64,000 bases of DNA from Haemaphysalis longicornis (GCA_013339765.2 CM023454.1:151128480-151192479); one strand, 5' to 3'; numbered from the stretch's first letter, positions 20,266-31,237 are shown. Translations and numbers: made by a program. The notes: generated by a model not told the origin, from the sequence alone.

Positions 20266-21834
20266 CTTAACAGCCTCGACTTCACTTTCCTTCTGTGACG
20301 CAGGCTTTCTTCGCTAAATTTACGAATTTTATTTGTTATAATAATTTATCACAGCGCACAGTCTGTCAATAAGTAAAATAGACGACAACTCAGCAGCAAG
20401 TAGAGGGAAGCTTCGAGGAAAGAGGCCTGAGAGCATTTCGTATTTTCCAAGCCCGCCAAAACAAACATTAGCGGAGAAAGAGCCGAGCGAAACGCCGGTC
20501 TTCTTAAGCGCAGAAAACGCTCTGTTGGAGCAAGCAAGAACTTATCGACTCACATCTACGATCCTTCCGACTAACATTAGATACACAAAACTAAGCGACA
20601 AAACTAGATTGACCGTCCACCTTCAAAAAACAACACTTTCCCCAAGATCGCCGGCTTCACTCCCTGTCTTTCTTTCCTTGGCTTCCTCCAACACTGATTC
20701 GGACGGCCGCGAAACCGTTATAATGGACGTCAATACTGCACGCACGAAGGATCTCGGATTCCGGCAGTTTTTCTTTCGACTATGCCCCCCTCCTTCCATT
20801 ATGCGGCGAAGGAGGAACTTTTTGTTTGGCGAACATTTTCGACACCCGCTTTTTCCCCCTCAAAACTCGCTAACGTGCTCCGCCGAACGCGAGGAAAAAC
20901 AGATCCAATAACAAAGTCAGGAGGAGGCGAAAAAGGGAGCAGGTTTCGTATTGATCTAGTCAGAGATAAACCGCGGCGGCGCAGCGCGCGTGATTTACGA
21001 GCTGCTGCCGCTGATGATGATGATCGCTGCCGTGATGACGATCGTGATGGAGCTGTGCCGGCGCGCAGCCTCGCCATTCGCTCAGGTCGGAATCAGCCGT
21101 TCCCTCGTGCGCGTCTCCCCTCCCCCTGCTCCTCCTCCTCCTCGCAAACTCTGGCTTACCACGCAGGGGAGGCGAGTTTCAATATTTGAAAGGCTTCTCG
21201 GCGGCGCAATAACCTGCCCGCGAAATTGCGGTGAGCACCTTGCGTCTGTACAAGCTCTCGCGTCTGGCCGGCTGCCGTGGTTTACGAAGGTAGCGCGTGG
21301 AAAACGCTGGCGGGGGCCGGCGCGGAGGCGTACAAATTTTCGGGAGAAAGGGAGGGTTAGTGGGGAGAGAGAGGAAATGAAGAGCGGCCGACTGGGGCCG
21401 GCCTTTTTCCCCGTCTGCGAACGCCAGGCAAGCAGATGAGCGGCACGTTCTCGCAGGCCACAGGGGGGAATTGAATTCTCTTCGAACGCGGTCTCGGTCG
21501 AAGCGCCAGCCTCCCCACCTCAGGGACTTCGTGAAGCCAATACGCTATGGCGGCTCGAGAAATTAGAATCGATGCGCTGGGCCCAGGAATGCCGGGCTGT
21601 AATTTTCTCTCCTTTCATTTTCCCTTCTCTGCGCCGTTTGAAGTAAGAGGCTACGGACCTGCAGCTCTTGCCATTCATGGGTCCCGATTGCACAGCCTGA
21701 TCGTTCAGCTGAAGTACGTTTCTTTACACTGACATAATTAAGCGGATATATTGCCGTCGAAAGGAAATCGCGAAGGCTTCTCAGTAGGCGTTGGCGTTTG
21801 TTCGTTTGCTCTTCACAAGGTGTTCCTCTTCTTA
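20266..21834. other. Unassigned, CpG-rich from about 20,900 to 21,520
   Basis: This stretch is more G+C- and CpG-rich than most of the window and has long overlapping open frames on both strands with low-complexity products (Arg/Ser/Pro-rich). I recognise no domain. It could be a CpG-rich promoter or first exon of a host gene, or just a GC-rich repeat; no initiation or splice evidence decides. Confidence 0.3.
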
Positions 21835-22570
21835 TTAAAGGGACACTGAAGTGAATATTTCAACCTCCCGTTTTTGCTTGCACTGCGCACACTGGCTCAA
21901 ATTACCTCACTTTTCACCGTTTATCCGGTTGACAAATCGGTAATTATTTTTTCAAAGCGCGAAAGAAGAAAAACTACCATGCGCGGTTTGCGGCGGCCGC
22001 ACCAACTAAGGCTGTGACGTTGGGAGGAGGGGGCACCGTGATTGGACGATGACCAAGGTTAGCAATCAGACAAGTTTCGGTTTCGGTTCTGTAAAACACA
22101 ACCGATGGCGTTGTTGGATGGGCATTCTCAATATCTCAGTAATCATCGGACCGCGCTTCTGCCATGTTGTCGGCTGTAAAATGCATAAGATAAGCCTCCC
22201 AGGACGGCTTGGAATCGTAGCATTCACTAGCCGAGGCCTACGCAGTGCTTGAAAGCCCTCCGCGTTCCCGCAGAAGCTCAAATGCCATGCGCTTTTCCCC
22301 CATATATGGAGCTTGGCTCACTCATGCCTGTATCGTAAAAAGCGTGTTCGCACCACGCCAAGGGTCTGTTGATTCTGGCCTGTGCCTACTGCCCGCAAGC
22401 AGTCGGTGCTTATGGCAACAGCACGCCAACGGGAACTCGCCCGTGCAGCCTGCGCGCGTTCTGTGAACTAGTTCGTTGAGCAATGAACGTTGCGGCCCAA
22501 AAAAGGTGAACTCAGTATAGAAAACATCGGCGGAAAACGAAAAACTTCACTTATAAAAAAGAAAGCACGT
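21835..22570. other. Unassigned segment starting with TTAAAGGGACACTG
   Basis: The start (about 21,835) resembles ends of short repeats often seen in tick DNA, from memory and not checked. No matching inverted end was found. Nothing else is recognised. Confidence 0.25.
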
Positions 22571-22571
22571 A

Positions 22572-22650
22572 CCCGCGGGGCTTCGAACTTGTGACCTACA
22601 ATACATTTGCGATGACATTCCTAGCGCTCCAAACCACTCGGCCACAGGCT
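22572..22650 (-). mobile_element. tRNA-like sequence (SINE head or tRNA relic)
   Basis: The minus strand reads GCCTGTGGCCGAGTGGTTTG (A-box-like) and, about 45 bases later, CACAAGTTCGAAGC (B-box-like). Spacing and motifs fit a class II (Leu/Ser-type) tRNA relic or the head of a tRNA-derived SINE. The acceptor stem does not pair convincingly, so it is not called a functional tRNA gene. Confidence 0.45.
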
Positions 22651-23013
22651 TTTCTTTTCTTTATTGCCTGCTTGGCGACAACACAGCACGCACTGTTCAG
22701 TACACAAATTACTAGCTCTAGCCACCAATCGGCTGAAGGGAGTGGCTTAAAACATCTTAAATTGCGCTAGAACATCCAGAATGGGTAACCACTCAGGCTC
22801 TTCCGGCATTCCTCGATAAACTTCTCTTATATAAGCAACGCTTTCAATGAAGTACTCTCGCACTGTACGAGCATGCTCTTCGGCATTTTGAACCGCCATG
22901 CGAGGTTTCCACATAGAATGCAGACTAAGAATGCAGCCAGGGTTTTACCGGAAGCGTGCCGCTATGAAGTTTAAAGAAGATTTAACAGATGAACGTACTG
23001 GCATTCGTTTCAC

Positions 23014-24963
23014 TTATTTTAGAACATCTTTTCCTGAACCCTCTGTATATAACTGACGATAAACCGGAACAGGCAGACACACATCAATCATATCTTTGTA
23101 CAAACGTTTCCGCGGTACACTACTCAAACACTCCGAGGAAAACCTAACCCTTAAAATCCTAAAAGCATCCACCACTTCGCGCAAGAACCCACGCACACGT
23201 ACACATCGCATTTCAGAAGTTGAAACTACATAGTCTGGAATGACATCACGTAGTCGGACTTGTACCACAGTACGTAGAAAGCAATCTCTCTGATCTCTCA
23301 GAAACATAAACCTAGAAACTATTTGTCGGATGAACAACTGTGCCAGTCCCAATCCACCACTTTTCACCGAGCGAAACAAATTAGTTCGACTCATGCCCTC
23401 CCAACTTGAGCCTCACAAAAACACCGCAAACACTCTGTGAAGCTTTTGTATGTTCCTTCTTGACATACAAATCGCCTGTAGGACGTACCATACCTTGGCA
23501 ACAGCAAACACATTACATACTGATGCACGGGCAAACATTGACAGATCCCTCCTTCCCCCCCCCCCCCGTTGTGTTAATTTCTCTCTAACTCATCAGTTTC
23601 TCCGTCCCAGTACTCTCCAGCATCCTGGTAGTTTTCAAGGGGGATGCCCAGATACCTGGCCGGAGTTGTCGTCCAAGGCATGTTCTCGAAAAACACTGGC
23701 CTACTTTGCCAGTCACCGTGCCAAAATCCTATAAACTTGTTCCAGTTAACTGCACTGGCAGACAACTCGCAAAATCGCTTTAGATCGTTCACCACCTCCC
23801 TCACACTCTTCCTATCACTACAAAAAACAGCGATGTCATCGGCATATGACAAAATTTTAACTTCACTGCTGTGCAAACGAAATCCGTGTATATTTTCCTT
23901 TTGAAGAATCTTTAAACAAAAGGGTTCAAGATAAATCGCAAACAAGGGACTCAAGTGGCACCCCTGCTTCACCGACGACAGTATATCAAAACTTTGTCCC
24001 ACTTTTTTATTTACAATAACGCGAGCTGAGCACTGAGTGTACGACATCTTTACACCTTCGAGGATGACGGATCCTACGTTAACGTGTTCTAACACTGAGA
24101 AAAGAATGTTATGCGCAACACGATCAAAGGCCTTCTGCAAATCAATTTGGATCATCGCCACGTGGCCCCCTAGAGCGTCGCAACACTATAATACACTTCT
24201 TGCGACATGAATATTGGTAAAAATAGATCGTCCCTGAATTCCACATGTTTGATGGGTTCCAACAATTGTTTTTATTACTCCTTGCAATCTTCTAGCCAAA
24301 ACCTTCATGAAAATTTTGTAATCAACATTCGTTAAGCTGATTGGCCGATACGACTCTACCACCAACAGCTTTTCAGGATCATCAGTTTTAGGAATTAACA
24401 CAATATGACTATTCCGGAACGAAGGCGGTGTTCTCTTGGATTCATACGCTTCCGTTATGACACTGTACAAAATTACTGCTATATCTTCTTTGAAGAACTT
24501 GTAAAACTCGGTTCCCTTAGAAGCTACAAAATTAAGACTGCAGAACAATGGGAGACTGTTCTGCTCAGCTTCACACCGGAGGCACAACTGACAGCAGTCC
24601 GGATGGCCGAAGCCGCCGCGAGGATCCAAGGAATCCTGGCTGACGGATGAGGGAGGGAGACCGTCCAAGTCGTCTACCCTTCAGAACCCATTTCGGGCAT
24701 CAAATAAAGTCATCTCTCTCTCTCTCTGTTCCCAATCCATCTGGCCCCGGTGACTTCCCTATGGATAATTCGTCGATGGCGTTATTTATCTCCTGCAAAC
24801 TGATCGGCGCCTCCATGCTTGCTCTGTCATCATCCCTTAACTTCGGCATTGGCGGCAAGAAAGTTAGCTCGTAATCTTTACTGACTTGCATTTCAGTTCC
24901 AAGCGGTTCCTTATATTGTTCAAAAAACGCGCGCTCCACGACTTCAGAGTCCCTAGAAACCAC
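23014..24963 (-). pseudogene. Tx1-like LINE reverse transcriptase
   Basis: Motifs in order are GKSPGPDGLG (fingers), SHIVLIPKTDD, YRPISLTNVDYKIFMKVLAR, IQIDLQKAFDRVAH (first catalytic Asp), KQGCHLSPLFAIYL and ILSYADDIAVF (catalytic pair). WARYLGIPL-like PARYLGIPLEN follows, then TNLFRSVKSGGLGLAQLF, a C-terminal block shared with the LINE at 29 kb. A frame break lies near 24,170, the 217-bp insertion at 24,517-24,733 splits the fingers, and sequence around 23,400-23,570 is disturbed by a C run. Confidence 0.8.
24517..24733 (+). mobile_element. 5'-truncated LINE 3' end inserted in the Tx1-like RT
   Basis: The insert contains the end of a LINE ORF (frame ending ARIQGILADG then stop at about 24,650), a short 3' UTR with CAAATAAAGTC and a (CT)n tail. 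GTTCCC stands at both edges (24,511-24,516 and 24,728-24,733), a possible short target duplication. Removing the insert rejoins DGLGT to EFYKFF in the host RT. Confidence 0.8.
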
Positions 24964-24970
24964 ATTATTG

Positions 24971-25924
24971 TATCAAATAGCTTTAATCTCATTCTTTTGC
25001 GCATAACCCTTTTCGTGACTCAGGGAACGTTTGGTTGGCGTTTCGCCCGACCAGAGTCGCTCTGCGTGTGCGCGCACTATGGCACCCCTGTACTTCTCGA
25101 TGTCAGTGACCTCCAACTTATTTTTTAACTTCTCTTATTTCTTTTGTAAAAGTTCCAGGCTGTTGAGCCTCGCGCTGCCGACCTTGGAAATATAAAGTAT
25201 ACTAATGTATAACCAGTTTACACTTTCATTTAGTTTTAGCATTCCGAGCAGCATAGGTGACTATTTGTTTTTTTGCGCTCGTGCAGTAAGCATCCTCCAA
25301 GTTTCCACAATATCTCACGTCTAGCAATTGCATTTCTTAGACGGAAAAGCGCTCGCAGATACGTAGTCGTGCTGCTGGCCGCTGTGCTTGTTCTACCAGC
25401 GCAAAAAAGTGCTTCCCGCACCCTAGTTTTACGCTGTACGGTAAAAATATCAGTTGATTTTATTTCCTTAGTTGACTTCCTATACCTATATTGACTTATA
25501 TTGACTTCGCTGACCCTTGATTACCTTCTCGAAGTCTTGATTGACTTCGCTGATTACCTATATTGACTTCGCTGACTGTTCTCCCCGCCTTCAAGAAGCC
25601 TTATATTTTCCTACTGGTGTACCAGTCAGGGAAGCGTCGCATGTTCGCTTGTGCAGCGCTTGTGTGAAGCGACCTTGACTAGGAGCTAGATACAGTGTAC
25701 AAACTAACCAAGTAAAGAAAGGCACATTCTTCTTCCATTCACAACCGTGTCCTGGCTTCGTTTCAACTGAGGCGAACGAATTGCGACGACCCGTCGGCGG
25801 CCGGCGGACGAAACGCTGGGCCGACTGACTCTGTCTGAAGGCCCATTACGAGCCGTGCAGTAGCGCAGCGAATTGCGAGCTCGACTCCTCCCCACGTCAC
25901 ATGAAAACGCCACAGAAAATGGGC
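24971..25924. other. Unassigned; possible outer part of the gypsy 3' LTR; small repeats
   Basis: TTGACTTCGCTGA occurs at 25,501, 25,541 and 25,563. From about 25,700 the minus strand continues directly from the LTR-like sequence and may be its U5 end or flank. No gene recognised. Confidence 0.35.
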
Positions 25925-26334
25925 GAACTTGTGTTCCGCTAACAACTTCAAAAGAGTAACATAGGCGGCGAAGCAACGGTCAACAAAGTGACATTGCGCA
26001 GGTCGACTGCAGGCTTTTTTCTTTCGGCGCCAGTGTTTCTGGAATGAGGGAACCTTGGAGAGGTAAGTTCCGTCACCAACAAGGCCCAAAGCACCACCCT
26101 TGTTTCTGGAACATTCGGTTTACATCCAGAACATTGCAGATCAAATAAGATTATTCTGGGCTTAGTGACGCTAGCGTGAAACAGCCTGCTTATCTGAATG
26201 AGATAGCCCATGCGGCATAAACTTAAAGAATGGAAGACGTGCTTCGCTTTGGACACACATAACAGGACCGGGCATGGGCGAGCAGTAAAACAAACAACAA
26301 ATAAACAAATCCATACATGGTTGGCGGCATTACC
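25925..26334 (-). repeat. Ty3/gypsy 3' LTR (partial)
   Basis: On the minus strand it begins TGCCGCCAACCATGTATGG right after a G-rich polypurine tract and matches the block at 43,922-43,540 over most of its length (e.g. TGTGTGTCCAAAGCGAAGC, GCTAGCGTCACTAAGCCC). The two LTRs differ by an extra block in this copy (about 26,040-26,105) and diverge after ACAAGTTCGC, so the element is old. Confidence 0.75.
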
Positions 26335-26345
26335 CCCCCCCCCCC
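26333..26345 (-). promoter_or_regulatory. Polypurine tract of the gypsy element
   Basis: On the coding strand AGA is followed by a long G run directly before the LTR start. That is the expected plus-strand primer position for an LTR retrotransposon. Confidence 0.6.
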
Positions 26346-26405
26346 TCTAAGAGTGCATCGACCCGATGCAAAAAATACAAGACAGTCCGACCAAACTAAT
26401 AAGTC

Positions 26406-27690
26406 CGTCATCTAACATAGTAAGTTTTCAAGCGAACCACGTGGAGGACTTTGGGCCGCGTGCGTCGTCGTGATATTCCGGAATCACCATCGGGGATCAC
26501 CTCGTAGGTAAGTTGGCCGTCACGTCGTAGAATTTGTTAGGGTCCGAAATACCGTCGCAGAAGCTTCTCACTTATTCCGCGTCGACGGATGGGAGTCCAA
26601 ACCCAAATAAGATCCCCTGGGTGGTACTCGGCGTGTGGGCGTCGGAGGTTCTAGCGCCCGGCATCCACCAGCTGCTGGTCCGTTGTACGAACTCGAGCGA
26701 GCTTGCGGGCCTCCTCGGCACGCTGAAGGTATCCTTGGACGTCGGGGTTAAGTTCGGCGTCTTCTACATGCGAAATCATGGCGTCAAGCATCGTAGTCGG
26801 CCGCTTTCCGTAGACAAGCTCGAACGGCGTCAACTGCGTAGTTTCCTGGATAGCCGTGTTGTACCCAAGGTAACATACGGGAGCACTTCGTCCCAAGTCT
26901 TATGTTCAACGTCGACGTACATTCACAGCATATCCGCGATTGTCTTGTTCAGACGTTCTCTTAGTCGTTCGTTTGGGGGTGGTACGCCATCGTTCTTCGG
27001 TGATCCGTGTTGCTGTATTCCATATTCCTTGCATCTGCTCCGCAGTAAAGGCCGTTACGCGGTCCGTGATTAGGACTTCCGGAGCTTCATGTCGTAGCAC
27101 AACTTTGCTTATGAAGAACTTTGCGACTTCTTGTGCAGACCCCCTCGGAAGAGCGGCGGTCGCTGTGTTGCGTGTCTTGTAGTCTGTCGCTACGACAATC
27201 CACTTGTTTTCGGATGCAGGATGTAGGGAACGGGCCCAGAAGGTACATTCCGATCTGCTGGAAGAGCCTAGATGGGACGGCGATCGGCTGCACAAGGCCG
27301 GAGGGTCTCGTCGGTGGCGTTTTTCGTCGCTGGCAGTCACGATAGCTCCGGACGTAGTGGGTGACGTCGGATGCAAGGCAGGGCTTTAAGGCCCTAGGCA
27401 CGGCGACATTGAGTCCTTCGATGTAGTCGATCATTACGCGTAACTCGGGGTCGGCACGCTGCTGGGCGGCTAGGTCGCTCGCCGTCACGACTCCGAAGAA
27501 CGCGCTTGTCTTCATCGGAGTCTTGTGGTGGTGGGTCGACGGGGGCGCGGGACAGGCAGTCGGAATCGGAGTGTTTCCTCCCGGATTTATAGACTACTGT
27601 AACGTCGAATTCTTGCAGGCGGAAACTCCATCTACCAAGACTGCAAGAGGGGTCCTTCAAATTTGTCGAGCCAACACAGCGCATGGTGGT
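26406..27690 (-). pseudogene. gypsy integrase and pol end
   Basis: The frames 27,684-27,394, 27,515-27,087, 27,376-26,906 and 26,896-26,651 together carry the integrase. YRDCQRRKT is the C-terminal half of the HHCC finger. GMYLLGPFP is the position where a catalytic Asp normally stands, now Tyr (codon about 27,243-27,245). VLITDRVTAFTA carries the second Asp. NTAIQETTQLTPFELVYGKR is the segment after the catalytic Glu. A GPY/F-like end (EKLLRRYFGP, LTYEVIPDGD) runs to a stop near 26,408. Integrase would insert the cDNA, but this copy is broken in at least three places. Confidence 0.8.
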
Positions 27691-27977
27691 CTGTCACAAC
27701 CTTGAACGGTCTTCCATACACGTACGGACTAAATTTCGAAATGGCCCATATAATTCATTCCGAGGCATTCTTTCTCAGAGGCTGAGTAGTTTTTTCTTCC
27801 TTGGACAGACCAGGGCTGGCATAGGGGATTACTTTTTCGCACCCGCTTTGCTTTTGTACGAAGACGGCACCCAAGCCTATGTCACTGGCGTCCGTGTGCA
27901 TTTCCGTTTCGGCGTTTTCGTCGAAATGCGCGAACACGGGCGGACTTTGCAGGCTTTGTTGTTGCTCGCAGAATGCC
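27691..27977 (-). pseudogene. gypsy RNase H domain
   Basis: The frame includes LQSPPVFAHFDENAETEMHT, DASDIGLGAVFVQ (catalytic Asp region), KVIPYASPGLSKEEK, then after a break FKVVTDHHALCW and VYKSGRKHSDSDCLSRAP. Its upstream edge is the GATAGTC repeat at 27,978, so its link to the RT is severed. A close relative lies at 63.7-64.0 kb. Confidence 0.85.
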
Positions 27978-28037
27978 TTTAAAGACGATAGTCTTTTTTG
28001 AGCTGTTAAATCCAGAAATTTTGGCCTGTCTGTATTT
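27978..28037 (-). repeat. GATAGTC repeat copy 1, outer end
   Basis: TTTAAAGACGATAGTC starts the segment, and AAATTTTGGCCTGTCTGTAT follows as in the copies at 35.93 and 47.5 kb. It stops in the TCTG-rich part, where a LINE 3' tail begins. The rest of this copy is at 30,551-31,237. Confidence 0.8.
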
Positions 28038-28109
28038 CTGTTTTTTTTTTCTTTATTGCCATGCTTTGACACACACATACAAAACACTACACTCTTAAAA
28101 ACGCTAGCC

Positions 28110-29310
28110 AGCACTTGACTAACAGAGTAAATGGCTAAAATTGTTTCATGTTTGTTAATGTTTCAAACACGGGAAACCATTCCGGAGGCTCGGGCTGAGC
28201 CCTCCACACTTCAATAATCAGACGAACAGACTCAGAAGAGTACTCTTTGGACCGTTTGGCATCGATGTCGCGATGGCGGATGGCGATGCGCGATTTCCAA
28301 ATGCCGTGCAGGGCCAGAACCAGTGACCTGATTGTATGGTATCACGCGCCGACGCAGCGCAGGCGATGAGGCGCGCCGTAGTGGAGGGCTCCGGATTAAT
28401 TTTTACCACCTGGGGATCTTTAACGTGCGCCGAAATCTCGTACACACGGGCGTTTTTGCTTTTCGCCACCATCAGAAAAGTGGCCGCCACGGCCGGGAAT
28501 CGAACCCGCGACCTCGTGCTCAGCAGCGCAACGCCTTAGCCACTGAGCCACCGCGGCGGGTAGGGCCAGAACCATGACGAGGTCATATGGTACCCCATCC
28601 TTGTTTTGAATGGGTAGAAACCTGATCCCGTAGGCATCCAGGGGGAAGTCCTTCTTTAATGTGCGCTCAAGCACATCCCAAAAGAAGACCCCATCCCAAC
28701 ACTCCAAGAAAACATGTTCAACCGTCTCGCGTTTTTTGCATGGGTAACAGTCAACCCCCCATGGAATGTATAGACCTTTCTATTTTTGCCAGGTTTTTAC
28801 TGGAAGGACGCCCACGTGAAGTTTAAAAAAGAACGTTTTACCCATGACTGCACTGCCATTCTCTTTACTCGTTTAGGTACGTCCAGCCCAGGCCCTGCAC
28901 GGTACATGGATCTGTACATCGGCTCAGGCAAAACAATATCCGCAAGGTCATGGTACAATCTTTTGCGCGTCACGTTTGATAAGTATTCAAGCGTGAAGCG
29001 GGCCCGTAAAAACTTTGTTGCCAGTACCACCTCCCGAAAATATCCTCTGGGTGCACCAAAAGTAAAAAAACGCAGAAGAAACAACAAAATCAGGTAGCGC
29101 CCTAGCTAGCCTCATCTGACACACAGTGCGCAAGAAAGGATCATTCACGTCACGCAGAAACAAAAACCGATTGACAACTTGTCGCAAAAACAAATGCGAG
29201 AGAGAAAGACCCCCGACGCGCACCCGCCGAAACAAGTTCGTCCGGCTCGTTTGTTCCCACGTGGACCCCCATATAAACACTGCAAACACACGATGCAGAG
29301 CCTGCACGTT
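28110..29310 (-). pseudogene. Tx1-like LINE C-terminal region
   Basis: Frame 29,307-28,987 carries RVFAVFIWGSTWEQTSRTNL and GGLSLSHLFLRQVVNRFLFL. Frame 29,087-28,797 carries RKRLYHDLADIVLPEPMYRS. A Cys-bearing end (CYPCKKRETVEHVFLECWDG on the minus strand around 28,740-28,690) comes next and is interrupted by the SINE. The last part (IWKSRIAIRHRDIDAKRSKE) lies at about 28,310-28,220. The block order matches 23,394-22,760. Confidence 0.75.
28323..28561 (-). mobile_element. tRNA-derived SINE (Ruka-like), full copy with 13-bp target duplication
   Basis: The minus strand starts CCCGCCGCGGTGGCTCAGTG (A box) and has B box GGGTTCGATTCCCG and the complete body. AGGGCCAGAACCA stands on both sides (28,310-28,322 and 28,562-28,574), so the insertion into LINE A is exact. 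This is the best-preserved SINE in the window. Confidence 0.9.
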
Positions 29311-29404
29311 CTTACGCGAACAGTGAAGTACCTGAAGAACGTACCAGAGTTTGCCTCATAAAAAACTAAAGCGTGGCAAATTGTTCGCATGGCGACGCAG
29401 TGAA

Positions 29405-30004
29405 ACATCCCCCTCGCGAGGGGCATGATCAAATGCAGAGCATTTCCAGGGGCGCACGACGTTAAGTAGCTTGCGTTACGTTAATGTTGCTGCACTTGTG
29501 GCAACTGCTGACGAGAGAGCGCTCGTCAGGAGTAATTTGAATGAGTCAAGGATATAAGGCGCGTTCGTAGCCTCCCATTCTGTGTCGGCTTTGTGGCGCA
29601 GTGGGTAGAGCACCATGTACATTGCGTTCCGCCCGCAGGGTCTAGGGATCGAAACCAGGCGCCGGATAGTATTTTTTTTATATAGTGTAGGGGGAGGGGT
29701 GCGGACTACGACTACGGACGACTACGGACGTCAACGCGGGTGACATCGTGAGTTACGGAAATGCTCTGCATTTAAAACGTGCCGTGAACCCCCTGCCGCG
29801 GCTATGACGCAACGTGGCGCGGCTATGACGCAACACAATCCACTTTAATCCAATCCAAACCAATCCGATCCAAGCCAAGCCAAGCCAATCCAAGCCAATT
29901 CAATCGAGTCCAATCCAATGCCAGACCGACGGGGAGCGATGCGGACTACGACTACGGACGTCAACACGGGTGACATCGTGAGTTACTGAAATGCTCTGGA
30001 TTTA
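29405..30004 (+). mobile_element. Hairpin-ended element with tRNA-like core (SINE type 2)
   Basis: The left end has CCCCTCGCGAGGGG and AAATGCAGAGCATTT (29,431-29,445). The centre has a tRNA-like head (GTGGCGCAGTGGGTAGAGC at about 29,592, GGGATCGAAACC at about 29,647). The right end has AAATGCTCTGCATTT (29,759-29,773). The last 70 bp are repeated at 29,940-30,004. The block GAATGAGTCAAGGATATAAG before the tRNA-like part recurs at 52.9 kb. Confidence 0.65.
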
Positions 30005-30061
30005 AAAACACATTACACACTGAGGCCCTGGCAAACATTGAAAGGCCAGTGCTTTCCTGTT

Positions 30062-30545
30062 TCTCTTTTTTTTTCTTTATTTCCAGACAAACACCGCTGT
30101 TACAAACATAATACACAACAACAAAACAAACCCATTACACTAAGACATAAAATCACTGTTCCACTCTAGGGTACAGTGCTGACTACTAAAATATTTTCAT
30201 TTTCCTTAACTCCTCCATTTGTGACAACCAGTCTGGAACACATTGGCGTGCCTTTTGAAATTGAAGAAAAGAGAATATGGCCTCTCGGAAATACTCATTT
30301 ACTGGCCGCGCATCAATGTCCGAGTGGCGGACTGCCATTCGGTGTCTCCATATACTGTGCAGACCTAGTAACATTACTAGATCTAGAGGGACGCCATCAT
30401 CATCAGGTTCAACGGACAAATACCGAATACCATGGGCATCGATTGGCAGATCTTTTTTTCAGCGTACGTTGCAGCACATCCCAGAAGAAGACCCCGTCCC
30501 AACAGTCAATGAAAACATGTTCAGTGGTTTTCTCGGCCTTTTCTC
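30062..30545 (-). pseudogene. Tx1-like LINE 3' end (LINE B)
   Basis: The polyA-type end (TTTTTTTTTCTTTATTTCC on the plus strand) is followed upstream by two frames. One (about 30,540-30,420) has TTEHVFIDCWDGVFFWDVLQ, the other (30,419-30,186) has IWRHRMAVRHSDIDARPVNE and a stop. It is a second, independent copy of the same region as 28.1-28.7 kb, 5' truncated at a TCTG-rich sequence of the GATAGTC repeat. Confidence 0.8.
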
Positions 30546-30550
30546 GCAGT

Positions 30551-31237
30551 GTCTGTCTGTCCGTCTGTCTGTATGTGACTCGATTCAGCCACACGGCCAA
30601 AGTAAAACAATGCCTGCGCAGTAGTCTCATGTAGTCACAGCTAAATGTGCCCGTCAAATTCCGGTGTAATGTTCATACTTGTCAATATTGTTGAAGAACA
30701 ACAAGACATTACGCATATATAAGACAACAAATAATTACAGAAGTAATATTTGCAGCGTTCCTTTATAATAAATCGTGCATGTTTGATTTTGGCGAGATTA
30801 AATACTTCATCAACTGAAGAAAAAAATATCACTCCGTCATCGCCTGCTGTCGCCCGCGCCATATAGCTTCAGGCGGCATTTGAAGAAATCAAGTGGCAAC
30901 AGTTACGAAAGGTTCCACTAGATATATTCCACGTTCTGCTTGGAACGCACGTGGACTAGGGAAATGCGGTCCTAGAAACGTGGAAGCAATTTTTTTTAAC
31001 CTCCTTGGTTGGCATCGAGACACCCGGTTTGGAGCAGCGGAACGCGGAAGTTTAAAATGATTTAAGCAAACCTTTGGCGTCTTTACCTTGGGAGGAGCGC
31101 GACGCAAGAGGAACAACATGATAGGTGAGCGGGAAATCGAAGGGAGGCATTTACTTGGCAAAACGCGATAAAGACTATCGTTTTTGACGTCATTTGCTAC
31201 AGAAGGAGCGGATAACGCGGCCAATTTTTTCTTAGGA
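30551..31237 (-). mobile_element. GATAGTC repeat copy 1, main part
   Basis: It continues the repeat begun at 27,978 and matches copies 2 and 3 over its length (GTGACTCGATTCAGCCAC, TTCATACTTGTCAATATTG, GACTATCGTTTTTGACGTC). It ends CGCGGCCAATTTTTTC in gypsy pol. The minus strand holds open frames 31,187-30,889 and 30,862-30,641 that are also partly open in the other copies. No known domain is seen. Confidence 0.75.

Larger units (their letters stand above)
22651..24970 (-). mobile_element. Tx1-like LINE, RT-bearing 3' part
   Basis: The 3' end (TTTTCTTTATTGCC at 22,653 on the plus strand, an AATAAA-bearing A-rich tail on the other) is followed upstream by the C-terminal region (23,394-23,014), the RT core (24,161-23,574) and the RT N-terminal part (24,668-24,186 and 24,963-24,735). 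RT motifs look like the L1/Tx1 branch, not CR1. A 217-bp LINE tail is inserted at 24,517. Endonuclease and ORF1 are absent. Confidence 0.8.
28038..30060 (-). mobile_element. Tx1-like LINE 3' part (LINE A), with two nested inserts
   Basis: The 3' end (TTTTTTTTTCTTTATTGCC) is followed upstream by C-terminal coding parts at 28,110-29,310. A Ruka-like SINE sits at 28,323-28,561 and a hairpin/SINE composite at about 29,405-30,004. After the composite, 30,005-30,050 again matches the corresponding part of the LINE at 23.5 kb (ACACATTACA, GGCAAACATTGA). The RT active site is not reached. Confidence 0.7.

Noticed and set aside
20782..21439. Frames of 135-149 codons in the CpG-rich segment
   Set aside because: Arg/Ser/Pro-rich low-complexity products from GC-rich DNA, open on both strands. 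Not supported as genes.
22572..22650. Possible functional tRNA gene
   Set aside because: A- and B-box-like motifs are present, but the acceptor stem and anticodon arm do not fold convincingly; listed as tRNA-like only. The same applies to 42,091-42,172.
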